Origin: Eumeta japonica
Lineage: Eukaryota; Arthropoda; Insecta; Lepidoptera; Psychidae
Direction: 5' to 3'
Length of the DNA stretch: 64,000 bases
NCBI GenBank assembly: GCA_005406025.1
Contig: BGZK01001335.1
Location: 104,936-168,935 of the forward strand
This document shows, piece by piece, positions 23,901 to 35,876 of the stretch; within the stretch, counting starts at the first letter, position 1; each line of letters starts with the position of its first letter. Under the pieces are notes generated by a model that saw only the letters and a program-made list of their open reading frames with translations, was not told where the DNA came from and did no database searches. The position numbers were made by a program, and so were the translations under genes.

Positions 23901-24129
23901 GTACTTGTCCGTTTGTATTTCGATATTTCACTTCGGTAGCTTTTCTCGTATAGAATGCAACACGTGTAATATAGTGCACGTATATCGATATTTACTAAAC
24001 AAACTATAACACAAGGGATATCGGGTAGCTCTGAGACGATAAATTATAACTAAAAAATTAAAAAGTACTACAATAATAATAGGAGTACTTTTGTTTTGTT
24101 TATTTTATTAATTTGAATTGATTAATAGA

Positions 24130-24445
24130 GAGGGTATGAATTTTCGCCATAACAACGTCAGACCACACACACCCTAGCCACTCAGCAAATACTGAGAGAG
24201 TTTGGTTGGGATGTGTTAGTTCATCCACCATATAGCCCTGACCTCGCACCGTTAGATTTTCGCCTATTTCGGTCTTTTCAGAATTCTTTACGTACTGTTA
24301 GGTTAACGTCAAGAGAGGTCTGTCAAAGCTACTTGTCGTAGTTTTTTAATCAGAAGTCCCAAAATTTTTACAGTAATGGGATTATATCACTATCTACAAA
24401 AAAACAGCAAGCAACGAAGTTCGTCTTTGACATGAAAATTACCGG
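24130..24445 (+). pseudogene. mariner transposase, C-terminal catalytic fragment
   Basis: The plus strand reads HNNVRPHTP at 24148-24174, where mariners have a catalytic Asp at the second or third position; here it is Asn. After a frameshift come FGWDVLVHPPYSPDLAPLDF (about 24206-24266), RLFRSFQNSLR and a tail with FYSNGI near 24375. The third catalytic Asp is in DLAPLDF. The wording is of the irritans/Hsmar kind and may be the lineage of the N-terminal fragment at 19200, but on the window's evidence they are separate insertions. Confidence 0.85.
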
Positions 24446-26565
24446 ATTGGAAACGTTTGAAGTTTAGTGCTGCTCTTACCGACACTGCATTAGGTCCATA
24501 AAAGTCACAATTTTTTTAGCGGCTTGTGTCGCATTTTCTCCGTTTTCTGTAATAAAACTTCAAAATGTATCAAATTTCAACAAGAAATTCACTCATTTTG
24601 GTGGAAAGAAAAATAATAGAAAAATTGCGGGACATCGTTCTTACTTTTGTTTTTCATTTTTTTTTAAATTTCATCTATTCAGTGGTATCGAAACCAGCCA
24701 GACACAAGAACCCAACCACAGGGATTTTACTGCAACTTCTTACTTATAAAATACATGAAAACTTTTTCCCCGACCTAGTAATTATAGAGCATTAGCCGAA
24801 ATTGTGTGCCGATTTACCCTGTTTATATGTAAAGTGAAATAATACTTGAATTGACAGGTTATGGTTAGCGCTCCACTGTTAAAGCAATTGGAACCCTAAC
24901 TACGGCAATGCTCTATAATTAATTGTCAGAATTTGTACGTACGAACTAAGCTACGGGAAAGGTATTGCTCATAACTATTGACTTATTAATTAATTTAAAC
25001 AACAAAGCTGGGGGACTTAAAAAATCGTTTTTTCATTGGCAGATTACTTACGAATTTTTGATAGTCGAATTTTAGTTTTTTAAACTCATATTTTAATACT
25101 ATCACGGTACTGTTGATTATGAGGAAAAAGTCATACTCAAGGTTTTGTTTTCAATAAACGTCTTCTTCGGCGAGCTATCGATTCGAACGTGAATGTTCTA
25201 TGAACTTAGAAATTTATCTTAAAGAGTTTAGATAAAGGTTTGTTACCTTTTATTGACATAAATTGCTATAGAGATGTATTGTCACTTCACCGGACTTGAC
25301 CAATGTTAACAATCTTCAAATGTAGATTTTAGATCTATCCCCCACGCTCGAGATATTACAAAATTTTCATATTTGCATAAAGTCAAAAAGAATTCGATAT
25401 ACCGTTAAACTAAACTGCGTAATCGCTTTCAAATCTAGGTAGACTGCGTTGATCAAAAACGTGACAAGGCGAAAAATCTGGAAAAGCCGTTTAAGGCGTG
25501 CTGTCACTAATCTGAAATAAAATGCATTGAAAGGTGTCGCCCAATTTAGTTTAGATTTTATATCTTCATAATTATTCCTTTGTATCACTTAAACATTAAT
25601 ACGGGGATTCATTTCTTTTCGATAAACATTCTACGATTACTTTGATTTTTTTTGGTTTATCATTAGTCAATTTGATAAACAAACATTTTTGATGCGTGTG
25701 CATAAATTTGATGAATGACGAATGGGGAAGCAAACATATTTGTTACCGACTGCGCGACGCAAAGGAGGGTAATGTAATTATCAGCCTATGTATGTGTGTA
25801 TGCGTGTATCGATTAGTCTTAGGTAATCTTGTTTCACTAAAAACATGAGTCATTAAACTTTAGCATGACGACAACCAGACGCCGTATTATGACAACGAAA
25901 AGAACGAAAATCGATGAACTACGTAAAGTGGGGGGATTTTGAAACTCATGTTTAGTTTTTTTTAATCATTTTTCGTTCTTAATAACCATTTGAAATACAT
26001 AAAGATTTAAATTTTTTACCGACCATTTTCACTCCACTGTCAAAACTTATAATAAACCTGTGATAACATTCTTATATAGTCGTATAATAGGTCTTTTTAA
26101 TGTAAAAAATAATGATTATAAATAGTATAATAAAATATAATTCTTATAATCGAATGACGAACCCAGAATTTTAATGTTTTCAAAAATAATTTTAACTACT
26201 ATTAAGTACCTAATGCGTTACTTCATACAGTCATATAGATAATTATTGCAGGCGGAGACGTCACGTTCTTGTCGCTTACTTGCCATGACTTTGAGTACTT
26301 TCTACGCGTCCGACTGCAAATACATATATTTTTTTTTAATTTTGCTACGGAGCATTGCACTTGATATAATTTAATCAATCCTTGTAAGTCCTTATTCATT
26401 ACAAAATATAAAAACTTTCCTTTAATCTGGTATAGGGATTCCTTTTTTTTTTGTTGTACATTAAAGTAATATACGATTTATGCTGCAAGACAAATTCACG
26501 GTTTACTTTTGAAAGATACGGAAACAAAGAAAGAAGAACTACAAATCTCGACCGGAGATATGCAT
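24446..26565. other. AT-rich non-coding stretch
   Basis: No gene or repeat family is recognised. The open frame at 24565-24795 is low in complexity and has no motif. Confidence 0.4.
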
Positions 26566-26569
26566 TGGA

Positions 26570-26840
26570 ATACTTCGGTGACGGTGCAGCGGTAGGCGGC
26601 GCGCTTCACGCGACTCGAGACATCATAAATTCGTATAAGCGGATTCATATACTCCTCGAGGATTATCCGATGTAAACGACACGACTCCTACTTTATGGAA
26701 ATTTATTGCGCGAAATTGCTTCGTTATAGCAGTTGTGGCGACGCCGAGAAGAATTATCGTTTCAGAAGTACGCCGAGAAGGAGGGGGGCGCTTCGATCCG
26801 GAGCCAATTCCGTGTGGAGATATGCGGCAGTAAAACTGTT
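26570..26840. promoter_or_regulatory. GC island
   Basis: GC-rich blocks at 26575-26660 and 26735-26830 include cggtaggcggcgcgcttcac. Open frames across them lack recognisable domains. Same caution as for the other islands. Confidence 0.3.
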
Positions 26841-27435
26841 ATAGAGGGGAATTTTAAATTCACGTTCGTGAAGTCCAGAAGCTGTAAACCGAATTTACTA
26901 CTGATGCCATCTTGGCATATATCTTTTCTAATAGAAAGTTAGAAAGTTTTCTACGTATAAGATAATAGCCACTCTGCAGAGTAAGAATCGGTCCAGACGG
27001 TATTATGTACTTAATAATTGAATGTGAGCTTTCAAAAATAACAGAATATTTTCATTTACTCTGGTACATTTTAAGTGTGTTGTTGTTTCATTGTTTTTTG
27101 TTATCTCATGCTAGAATTATTGAAGAGATGACACATTTAAGGGTTCGCTTTGTAACTGTTTCTAAATAATTTAATATGAAAATAAAAAACGGAATCACTA
27201 AATTCCATTTTATGACGAACTCTATATCTTATTACTTTACATGAGGAAGCATACAATATACATATATATTTAAACTCGGCCATCGCTAGCAAATGTCCCC
27301 AAAAATTTCGTTGTTACTTTTTGCTTTGATAAAGTATTGCAAAATTAAACAACTTCAAAAAAGCCCTGTTGTCGAGATACTTCGTATTATAACTAGCTTC
27401 CAACCGCGGTTCTGCACGCGTAAACAAAAGGAATT
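26841..27435. other. AT-rich non-coding stretch
   Basis: Nothing recognised. Confidence 0.4.
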
Positions 27436-27439
27436 CTCC

Positions 27440-27740
27440 ATCTTACATATCCACCGACTACGATAGTTAATCGTGGTCCCGATCGCTGTCCCTTTCGCAA
27501 TTCCATATCGTCTCGCTTTAAGCGGGTTCCAATTATGATCTTGCTTTTGATCTCGGTCCCACTTTAAATCCTGATCGCTTATTCTTCCGATTCCGGTCAC
27601 GACCTTGATTCTAATTTTGGCACCAGGGTCGATTACGACCTTGGTCTCGTTCTCGATTCCGAACTCTCCCAGTCTCGGCTCTCGTTTTCTCTCCTCGTCC
27701 CGTTTGCAATTTCAACCCGTTACCGGTCACAGTTCCAAAT
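27440..27740. repeat. degenerate GATC/GATTCC-periodic island
   Basis: Short words such as gatctcggtccc, gatcgcttattc, gattccggtcacg and cgattacgaccttgg recur every 6-12 bases, giving open frames in both directions (27355-27600 minus, 27605-27805 plus). These frames reflect periodicity, not genes. A similar but denser island is at 37541-38035. Confidence 0.5.
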
Positions 27741-28240
27741 CGAACGAAGTCGGGGCAAATTCAGAAAAGTTAATAGTCTGTTTTATTCAAGAAGTTTCTT
27801 ATTAATGAAGTAATACTTAGCATCGGTTTAGTATTTTGTTTCAATGATAAAAATGCGCAGAGGAAACGTCAGATACGAATGTTAGTTTACTTTTTCAGAA
27901 ATCTTTCCATTTGCGAGTAACATATCGCAGTTTCATTGTATTCATACGTATAATTTAATAACGCAAAAAAATACTATATGATCCAAACTTATTTTTATAC
28001 ATTACACAACCCCGTTCCACCGCCTACTTGGGGAATACGCATCTCACCACTTTTAAAATTCGTACCTCGCTCTATAAAAACTTTTGTATGAAATTTAATC
28101 CCCTTAACTCCAATAAAAAGCGAATTATGCACATATACATTTACAAAAAAAAAATATCTACTCAAGAATTGAAAAAACAATGATTATGATTTTTTTGTGG
28201 TTATCATGCAACGTTATGAAATAACACAAAACTTATAATT
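27741..28240. other. AT-rich non-coding stretch
   Basis: Nothing recognised. Confidence 0.4.
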
Positions 28241-28244
28241 TTTG

Positions 28245-28915
28245 CAATCACAGGTTCTGATTAAACCCTAATTTTCATCACGATCGATCAAATTTTTTTT
28301 AAGCTATAAAAGAATATACATATAGGCAGACAGATAGAGAGTAGTCTATTATTTGTGCAATCACATGTATTGATTTTACACTGATTTTCATTAAGTTCAC
28401 TCAAGGTGATCTTAAGTTACAAAGTAACATATCTACAAACAGAGAGACAGATAGACAAATAGACAGACTGACAGACAGTGTACTATCATTTGCGTAATTA
28501 TATGTTTTTACTGTATACCAATTTTCATTAAAATCGGTGAATTCCTTTTTAAGTTATAAAGAAACAGACTTTTACACGAATAAACAGACAGTGTACAATC
28601 ATTGTGTAATTATATGTTTTTATTGTATATCAATTATCAAATAGATCGGTGAAACCTCTTTTAAGTCATAAAAGAACATATGCACAGACAAACAAAAAGA
28701 CAGACAGTATCTTCTCATTTATATAATCAAATGTTCTTACTATGTCCAATTTTCATCATGATCCATAAAAACGTTCTAAAGTTATATAAAGACATACAGA
28801 CAGACTGACAAATAGTAGCCTACCACATGCACAATCACATATGCTTACAGTATTGCAATCCTTATCGCAATCGGTCAAGCTGTTCTTGACTTAGCCGTTC
28901 TTAAGGACATACAGA
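28245..28915. repeat. tandem array of about six ~115-bp units
   Basis: Each unit has a phrase like attttcat(t/c)a..atcggt, then a (c)ttaagt(t/c)ata-like segment, then an acagacagacag-rich spacer. The attttcat anchors, partly degenerate, lie at 28271, 28384, 28521, 28633, 28749 and 28858, so the steps are 113, 137, 112, 116 and 109. The units are well diverged, which points to an old array. A single related phrase occurs at about 10025. Confidence 0.75.
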
Positions 28916-29325
28916 TTCAAATACATTTTGAAATTGGTAGAATTGGAGTCAGTTACTAAAATTTTACTAAAAAAGGAATGTACAAACAGAGGCCACATAT
29001 TCATGTACTAGTGTAGTTGATTGCAGACGTACTTTCATACTATCCATGTCGGAACGCACTCGAGCAAATAGGTCAGTTTTACATACCAACACTGTCACTG
29101 TCAGAATGTCACCTATTTTGTTCTCTTTATTACATATTTTTAAAGTACAGTTTCCAAAAAAAACTCATATATATTTTTTGTATTTTCTACAAGTATCCGA
29201 CTCACACGTTATCTCTTTTATGTTTCTATTCAGAATAATGTACAAAATTAGTTCAATTATCTAGATAAATAAAATGTGTGCAATGCTATGTAATTTCATA
29301 ACGCCTGGAGTACATACCAAAGACA
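28916..29325. other. non-coding stretch
   Basis: Overlapping short open frames at 29017-29264 have no motif. Nothing else is recognised. Confidence 0.4.
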
Positions 29326-29329
29326 AAAC

Positions 29330-29625
29330 TTTGACAGCGGTGTCGGCAGCGCGAGGCAACGCTATTAGCTTCAAATGGCGGTTTAAAAGGGCGGGCGAGG
29401 GGCGCGCGGCGGGGCGCGGGGCGCTGAACACCTCCCGGATTTATATTACGCTTTGCGGAGTTAATTAAAACATAAACGTAAGGCGAGTCTTAATTTTATC
29501 GTGTAAGCGCGCTTTATTACGAATTATGATCATTAGGTTAACCCTCCCCGGCCCCGTCAGCCCGCCAGCGCTCTGCGAGCGAATCTCTGTTTAACCGGGC
29601 GAACGCGGCGGGGGTGTTTTGGATA
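29330..29625. promoter_or_regulatory. GC islands with a G-run cluster
   Basis: Two GC-rich blocks (29330-29430 and 29540-29625) flank an AT-rich link with tttattacg and gatcatta words. G runs at 29389-29391, 29393-29395, 29399-29402, 29411-29414 and 29418-29421 come close to a G-quadruplex pattern; one loop is 8 bases. A regulatory role is unproven. Confidence 0.4.
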
Positions 29626-30355
29626 GTGGAATTGAACGAATGCAGAAGAATGCGAGTGAATATACAAGAACTGAAAAAAATCTGTGTAAATGAGAAGAAA
29701 AAGGAGTAGAGAAGTTTAATCAGTAATTAGACAACTGATATTATATGATATGTCCAATTATTGATTTTTAAGATACGGTGATCGTATATTCAGTAACAAG
29801 TAATTTTAGAATTGTTTATTTTTTTAAAGAAACGGACAATCAAAAACACTACGTTTCGTAATATTCACCTATTTATTATAATATATACATTAACAGGTAA
29901 CGTCAGTAAGTCTTCTTTATGAGGAATTTGTAAAACATAGCTATTTATACACGTAGATATGGATTAATACCGGCAACAGAGCGGCACTGTAATTACAATG
30001 ACTACACGCGTGATGTCGCTAACTGTTATTTCGGTCACTGAGCTGCATTGTAATGCAGAACACGTTTTTTATTTTACTTTGAACGTGAGAAGATACGTTT
30101 GGTTTCTGAATGAAAGTAAAAATCTTATCGCATTCTTCTTTTATTTCCGATAATATTTCTCAAGACGTAATATAATTTAATTAAGATGATTTGAATATGG
30201 ATTTTCATTACTGTTATAAGTAAATAACCTCTGTATTTGTGCAAATTATGTCTTTACAGTTGTGTAACATCTCATAATCTTACATTTATTGTAATTAATG
30301 TACTTATGTTAAATCAAAAACCTCGATGTAAATTGGATGTTGGATGATTACTAAA
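29626..30355. other. AT-rich non-coding stretch
   Basis: Nothing recognised apart from the left copy of the 12-base duplication (30344-30355) belonging to the foldback element. Confidence 0.4.
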
Positions 30356-31070
30356 GACGCTTGCCTGCAACATGCATTAATATGCAGCATGCAACCCACC
30401 GCTGACCCTCGAATCTGCCTCTCCACTACGAATCTCTATCCAAATGATTTAATATTGATTCCAGAGGATCGACAGATATCGAACACCTAAGCAAGTGTTT
30501 ATTGTTTATTTATCTTATTCCTCTAATAGTTATATTGTTTTTTCTACGTAGGTTTCAAGCCAACTAGGCACATCCTTAGGAAAATGCAGACAGTCACGTC
30601 CAACAGGGCCAATTCACACGACTGAAGTCACTTGCGTAAAGCTAGTACATTCGAAAAGAATAATTGTTAATCACAATTTTATGGACGATAAAATATTCAT
30701 AAAAACAAATATTCGTTAAAACAACCAACACAACCTCGTTAACGAGGTTGTGTTGGTTGTTTTAACGCTCCTTGCACCCTGGTGGATGTGACTGTCGGCA
30801 ATTTCCTGAGGATGTGCCTGGTTGGCATGAAACGTACGTAGAATTGACAGTTTAACAGTTAGCGGAATAAGATAATTATAAAAATAAATAACACTTGCTT
30901 AGATGTTCGATATCTGTCAATCCTCTGGAATCAATATTCAATCATTTGGATAGAGATTCGTAGTGGAGGCAGATTCGAGGGTCAGTGGTGGGTTGCGTGC
31001 TGCATGTTAATGCATGTTGCAGGCAAGCGTCTACTATGGATTTCCGCGAATTAACACCCCACACAATACA
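30356..31070. mobile_element. foldback element, complete copy
   Basis: Two inverted arms of about 245 bases (30355-30600 and 30779-31032) pair with high identity. Between them lies a 54-bp perfect palindrome at 30714-30767. To the right of the right arm is a short tail with ggatttccgcgaattaacac and then caatacaat. The 12-base word atgattactaaa occurs on both sides (30344-30355 and 31071-31082), which looks like a target-site duplication. There is no coding capacity. Degraded relatives are at 42805, 46555 and 53985. Foldback or Mutator-like elements with long inverted repeats, or an unusual retroposon, are candidate classes; I cannot decide between them. Confidence 0.85.
30714..30767. repeat. 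54-bp perfect palindrome
   Basis: Positions 30714-30740 are the exact reverse complement of 30741-30767, with no loop. It starts with cgttaaaacaacc and is centred on cgttaacg. It sits in the central spacer of the foldback element. Perfect loopless palindromes of this size are prone to deletion, so its presence suggests a recent origin. Confidence 0.95.
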
Positions 31071-32165
31071 ATGATTACTAAAATCTTACAAATACATGAG
31101 TGAAGTCAGGGACAAATGCTAGTTAAACAAATACTAAATGTTAGTTAAAACTTATCTCAATGGTTCACTGGAAACCACAATTAAACTGATTCAGCCATTG
31201 CGAAGATAAGAGTACACATAGAAGAAGAAGAGTATACATAGAAAACTGTCAAAACATTTACTACATCTATAGGTAACTAGCTGTACCCCCGACTGCATTC
31301 GTGTGCACTATAAGACTAACTGTTTTTTAAGGTTTTATTTATTTTTTGTAAATAAATGGCTCAAGAATAGTGCTGCCTCCACTATCCTTGGTGGCCGTCA
31401 GTTGTCGATCGTTAGCTGTCATTTTAAAGAATAACATGCTTATTGCCGGTCATCCTTAGAAGATAGATATATGCTATAACGGATTCTAAGATCTACAACT
31501 ATGTAGTAAAATAATTTAATATATGTCTTATGGGGTACTCAGCGTAAGCCATTTAAGTGTCTCAAAAGCGTCTTTATTGACTTGATTCACCATTACTGTC
31601 ACTGCTTATTTGTGCGTTACTTTATGCAAAATAACATAGTTTATAAACTGGTCAAATAATATGGTATTAATTTAAAAAATACATTTAAATGGAATAAGTA
31701 GTTAACGGTTAAAAGGACTTAAATGGACGGACAGTTTGAGTTTTATATGTATTGAAAACAGATTTTTTATTGAAATCCATTGTCAAAATCTAAATATGTC
31801 TCTTACTTAAATTGCATTTTCACAGTTTTATTCGTACGAATTACTCGTTTATCATCAATAAATCACGGTACATTTTTCTTTGCCGAACGCACAATGGGAA
31901 AATACGAGTTGGTAAACATTATCTTGTTTTTCCTTTGAGAAATATAAACTGTAGACTTGTTTACAGCCGCCGCGTGGCGCGCCAGGCCGCGGCCAACCAG
32001 ACGCGACCTTTGAACAACACATTCTGCTGCACGGCGTTCAAGGTGCAAGCTGTCTGGTGAACTCCTTATACCAAAGAATAGGAGGTTCTCTCGTTAGCTC
32101 GTACATACAATTTACTTGAATATGTTCATGAATCGCTCAAAAATTGTTGCATCGTGTCTTTGGCA
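31071..32165. other. non-coding stretch
   Basis: The fragment at 31275-31335 (taactagctgtacccccgac) resembles the repeat at 17716. At 31975-32040 a short GC-rich patch gives open frames in both directions, without motifs. No gene. Confidence 0.35.
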
Positions 32166-32170
32166 TTACC

Positions 32171-32215
32171 GTGATAAGATCTCGTTTGCAAATTATGCAA
32201 ACGAGATCTTATCAC
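32171..32215. repeat. perfect hairpin, 20-bp stem
   Basis: Positions 32171-32190 are the exact reverse complement of 32196-32215, with a 5-base loop. The neighbouring sequence is unremarkable. Confidence 0.85.
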
Positions 32216-33785
32216 TAAGCGTAGGTACGCTGATTGTCCGTCCGTCTGTTCTATATTTAAAGAGCTGCATCGTAGTACCCGTAGTAGATAGCAGGTTGAA
32301 GATTTCACGTGGTATGTGCAATTATGTCGAATATCCTAATAAACAATGGAAAAGTACAAAAATATAAAAAGTGTAGTGGGTCTCCCTACAAGAAACCTGT
32401 TTCCTTAAACATTTTGTTTGTTGCTTTTGCGCTAATTAGTAAAATATAGTTTACTTAGGATAAGTGCTCAATCGTGTACTACGGTAAGTATTTGTTAATA
32501 TAATGTTTCAATTTTTTTCATTTAAAACACCATCAAAATCTGTGGTATGAACGGACTTCATAGAAATATATATAAAACAACCCTGGTATCGTACATTTTC
32601 CGTTGTCACAATATTCATTCGCTCATCAACGGAGGGTCAATTCTTAAAATAATAGAGTCGCCTTTGTTATTTATAAAATTTTATTTTTTTATGCAATCTT
32701 ATAACTACATCTAAAAGACAATTGTACAACAAATTAAATCTATCCCGAGAAAATTATAATGACATATATTTCGATTTGTTTTTTAACAGATTACGTACAG
32801 TATATAATACATTGCTATTCAACAAAAAACATTTTAATGTTTAATCAATTGTGACCTGTTTTATGATACAAATGATTAAAAGCACTTGTGTTACTATACA
32901 CAACTGAGAAATCATCAAGTCCTTTAATATACAATTTCAATTGAAATAATATAATTAAAATTTTATGCAGCTAAGAAATATCATGTTATCACTACATAAA
33001 GTTTTACTCTGCAGGAAACTATCCTATTATCATGTCCATCCATTCAAACCAAAAAAAAAAAAACAATAATTAAGAATTAAAATAATATTAAGCCGCTCCA
33101 CCGATGCATTGCTTTAGAACAGCAACTGTAAATTGTAAAAAGTTTGTCTTCTGTTCCAGTAACTAGATGATCATTTTTTGTACTAATCGAATTTAAAAAT
33201 AAACCTTTTTCTTATGATCTTTCGATTGAAACGTCGTTTGATAAATAATGTTTCTTTCTTTATTTTTCTTTGGTACTGTAAAATGGTGTTGTAAAATGTA
33301 AGACACAGATATTATGTACATTTTAACAGAACACATACTTGTATTGTAACTGAGCCGCGTTTCAGTATTAAAATAGGAAACAAATGTGCATCTGTCCTTT
33401 TACATCTATGTTCTTTTACTATTGATCCATTTCGCTACTGTGCAATAATTTATCTTTACACATTTACGACCAAATTGATTTGTAGTGATTTTTGTTTCAT
33501 AAGATTTTTGCGTTCTATTGTAAGTTCAAATACAGCTACAAGAAAATTGAAACTTGTAAGAGTTGGCTAAACAAGAAACCGCCATTCGCTCAGAAGCAAC
33601 TTTGCGCGACGACTTAGTTAAAGCAAACACGGCGAAGTAAGGCTCTGTGCTGTGCTTTGCGGTTCATACAATTAAGGACCGCAGCAATAGTTTATCAACA
33701 TTTCTCCAGTTTCCCATTCGCCATTAATGTGACATACTTGTCACAGGTTATGTCTTTTGATCATAAAAATCTACCTATCAGTATT
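32216..33785. other. AT-rich non-coding stretch
   Basis: No gene or repeat family is recognised. Confidence 0.4.
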
Positions 33786-33789
33786 TTTA

Positions 33790-34290
33790 ACCTACTTCAA
33801 AATTAAAAAGGAGGAGGTTCTCAATTCGACTGTATTTTTTTTGTGTTTGTTACCTCAGAACTTCCGACTGGATGAACCGATTGTGATAATTCCTTTTTTA
33901 TTTGAAAACTGGTGCTTCCCTATATACTGGTGATCTTATTTTAATTTGGTCCAGTTCTGACAATGACATCTATTAGTAAACCATATAAGTCTTAAATTTG
34001 CATTAAGTATGTGCGTGACAAATGGACGAATAACTCAATATCACGTTAATCGATTTCGATGATTCTTTTTGTATTAGAAAGGATGTACTTCAAAGGTAGC
34101 TTGATGAGAGTTTGGTTAGTTTCTGATGGTGGAATCCATGACATAATAACGGAACTTTTCAATTCTTTGGAGTAAATTAACAACACTCGGCCGAATCTTT
34201 TAAAGGCTCTCCGGATATTTCAGTATGATCAAGTAATTGACATAGTCGAATATGATGATCAATGGAACTCCTTAACGTCTTACAGTTAGT
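33790..34290 (+). repeat. unclassified interspersed repeat D
   Basis: Contains gaggaggttctcaattcgac, ttgttacctcagaacttccg, actggatgaaccgattgtga, then gatttcgatgattctttttg, a ggatgtacttcaaagg-like phrase and a gagagtttggttag-like one. I know this wording from lepidopteran genomes as a common repeat; I cannot assign a class. No coding domain. Confidence 0.5.
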
Positions 34291-34697
34291 CAAAGAAACA
34301 CTACAATATATCTAGCAATAGACACCAACACCGGCTGACACCAACTCCAAAAATAATAATAATTGTAACTACATTATATTACCATAATAATTTGTTTGAC
34401 TTTTAAGTAGTCTAATATTTTTCTATTCATTTTACTTAGGAGAACTCTAAAAATATTTTGATCATTGTTTGTTATTCTTAGGTATGTGTTGAGTTAAATT
34501 TGAAGTGGATGGGTATCTACCTACCTTCTTGCGTGGTAAACACATAGATCAAACCTACATATTGATGAACAGAAAATGTAATTTGATTATTAAGTTGTTG
34601 AAGAATCCGCAATTATTTTTTTACTTTTTAGTGCATATTAATTTGTTTTGGAATAGGTTTTATTTTGAAGTCTTTTTTTTTATTAAAATTTTTGTAT
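34291..34697. other. AT-rich non-coding stretch
   Basis: Nothing recognised. Confidence 0.4.
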
Positions 34698-35077
34698 ATT
34701 GAAGTGAAACTTCTAATGCTATTTCCAACAAGGTTGCGTTAAACGTTTAACGCTACCATGTAGGGGATATGAAAGCACTGTTGCGTTAAACGTTCAACAA
34801 TCCTGGGGAAGGAGAATAGATAGCGACAGAGCGAGAGTGAATGCGTGGCACTCGAACGCATGCGCGTAGTATACCTGTTACAGGCGAGCGTTAGCAACGA
34901 GTAGGGTCCAATATTCCAACGCAAGAGGGAGAGAGAAAGAAAGATACACAAAAGTAGAAAATAGGAGAGAGAAAGAGAGTGAGTCGGTAGATTTCGTCTC
35001 GCAATTGTAACGTGCAACGAAAAACACAATTTTTACCTCTTCCTATTTTCATTCCCACATTACGAAGTTTCACTTCT
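34698..35077. mobile_element. ~376-bp element with 13-bp inverted ends
   Basis: gaagtgaaacttc at 34701-34713 is inverted at 35064-35076. Inside, gttgcgttaaacgtt occurs twice (34733-34747 and 34780-34794), and 34737-34750 is itself a palindrome. The right half is purine-rich (34920-34985). The 17-base word at 34698-34714 recurs at 63460-63476 beside the LTR-type remnant, so the ends may be shared among related elements. No duplication is visible at the boundaries. The overlapping open frames are by-products. Confidence 0.5.
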
Positions 35078-35870
35078 TCCGCGCGGAGGGACTCCACCCA
35101 CTATTTTTTTTTAGCACCTAACGTATCACCTCGTTTTTACTAAAATATATACAAAGTTTCTGAAGGGTATTTACTATTTCAAAAATAATATTATAAATAC
35201 ATATAAATTTCATTTTTATTAATTTTATCATGATAATGTATATAAAGGAATTAATTAATCAAATAGTTTTTGTATTATATTACGTAATACAATTTTAAAA
35301 TAAATTATAAATTCAAAATCGTTAAAGCTCCTTTATATATACGATTTGTAGATATAACTAAACTCAATTTTCTGTTATTGTGTATTATTATATAATCGAT
35401 TCGCAATTTAATATACAATTTGATCAGAAAACCCAATGAAAAGGATTTACAGAGTAGAGACTTAAACTATATCTTTTCCAGAGAATCATACAAATTATTT
35501 GCAATATTGTTCCCAAGAAAGAATTGAAATTTGTGATAAAATTCGTTTCCAGTTCATGATAATAATCGACAAAAACAAAGGGCGGTAACTGAACTTCGTC
35601 AAGGGATCGTGTGTAATATTGCAGGCTTCTTCTCGAATATATACGTATCTCGCTAAAGGCTTATCTGTGTTGCTGGGTGCATAGTAGACGGTATACAAGC
35701 ATTTACGTTCATCTATATATCGCTGCAACAGATAGCAGCAAAAATTTAAAATATCATCTCGTTCAAAAATTTTATAGTCGGTAGTGGGATATTCGTATTT
35801 CTACTGGTCATTTTATCAATTTTGTTTCTTATTGTTGAACCATTATTTATTGCAAAATCTCTGTAGCGCG
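35078..35870. other. AT-rich non-coding stretch
   Basis: A 77-codon minus-strand open frame at 35495-35728 lies downstream of the P-like pseudogene. I see no resemblance to P-type transposases in it, but it could be a decayed 3' part. Confidence 0.35.
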
Positions 35871-35876
35871 CTAATA

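Noticed and set aside
28300..28700. CRISPR-like array
   Set aside because: Units are ~115 bp, diverged, tandem and in a eukaryotic repeat context; there are no short identical repeats with unique spacers.
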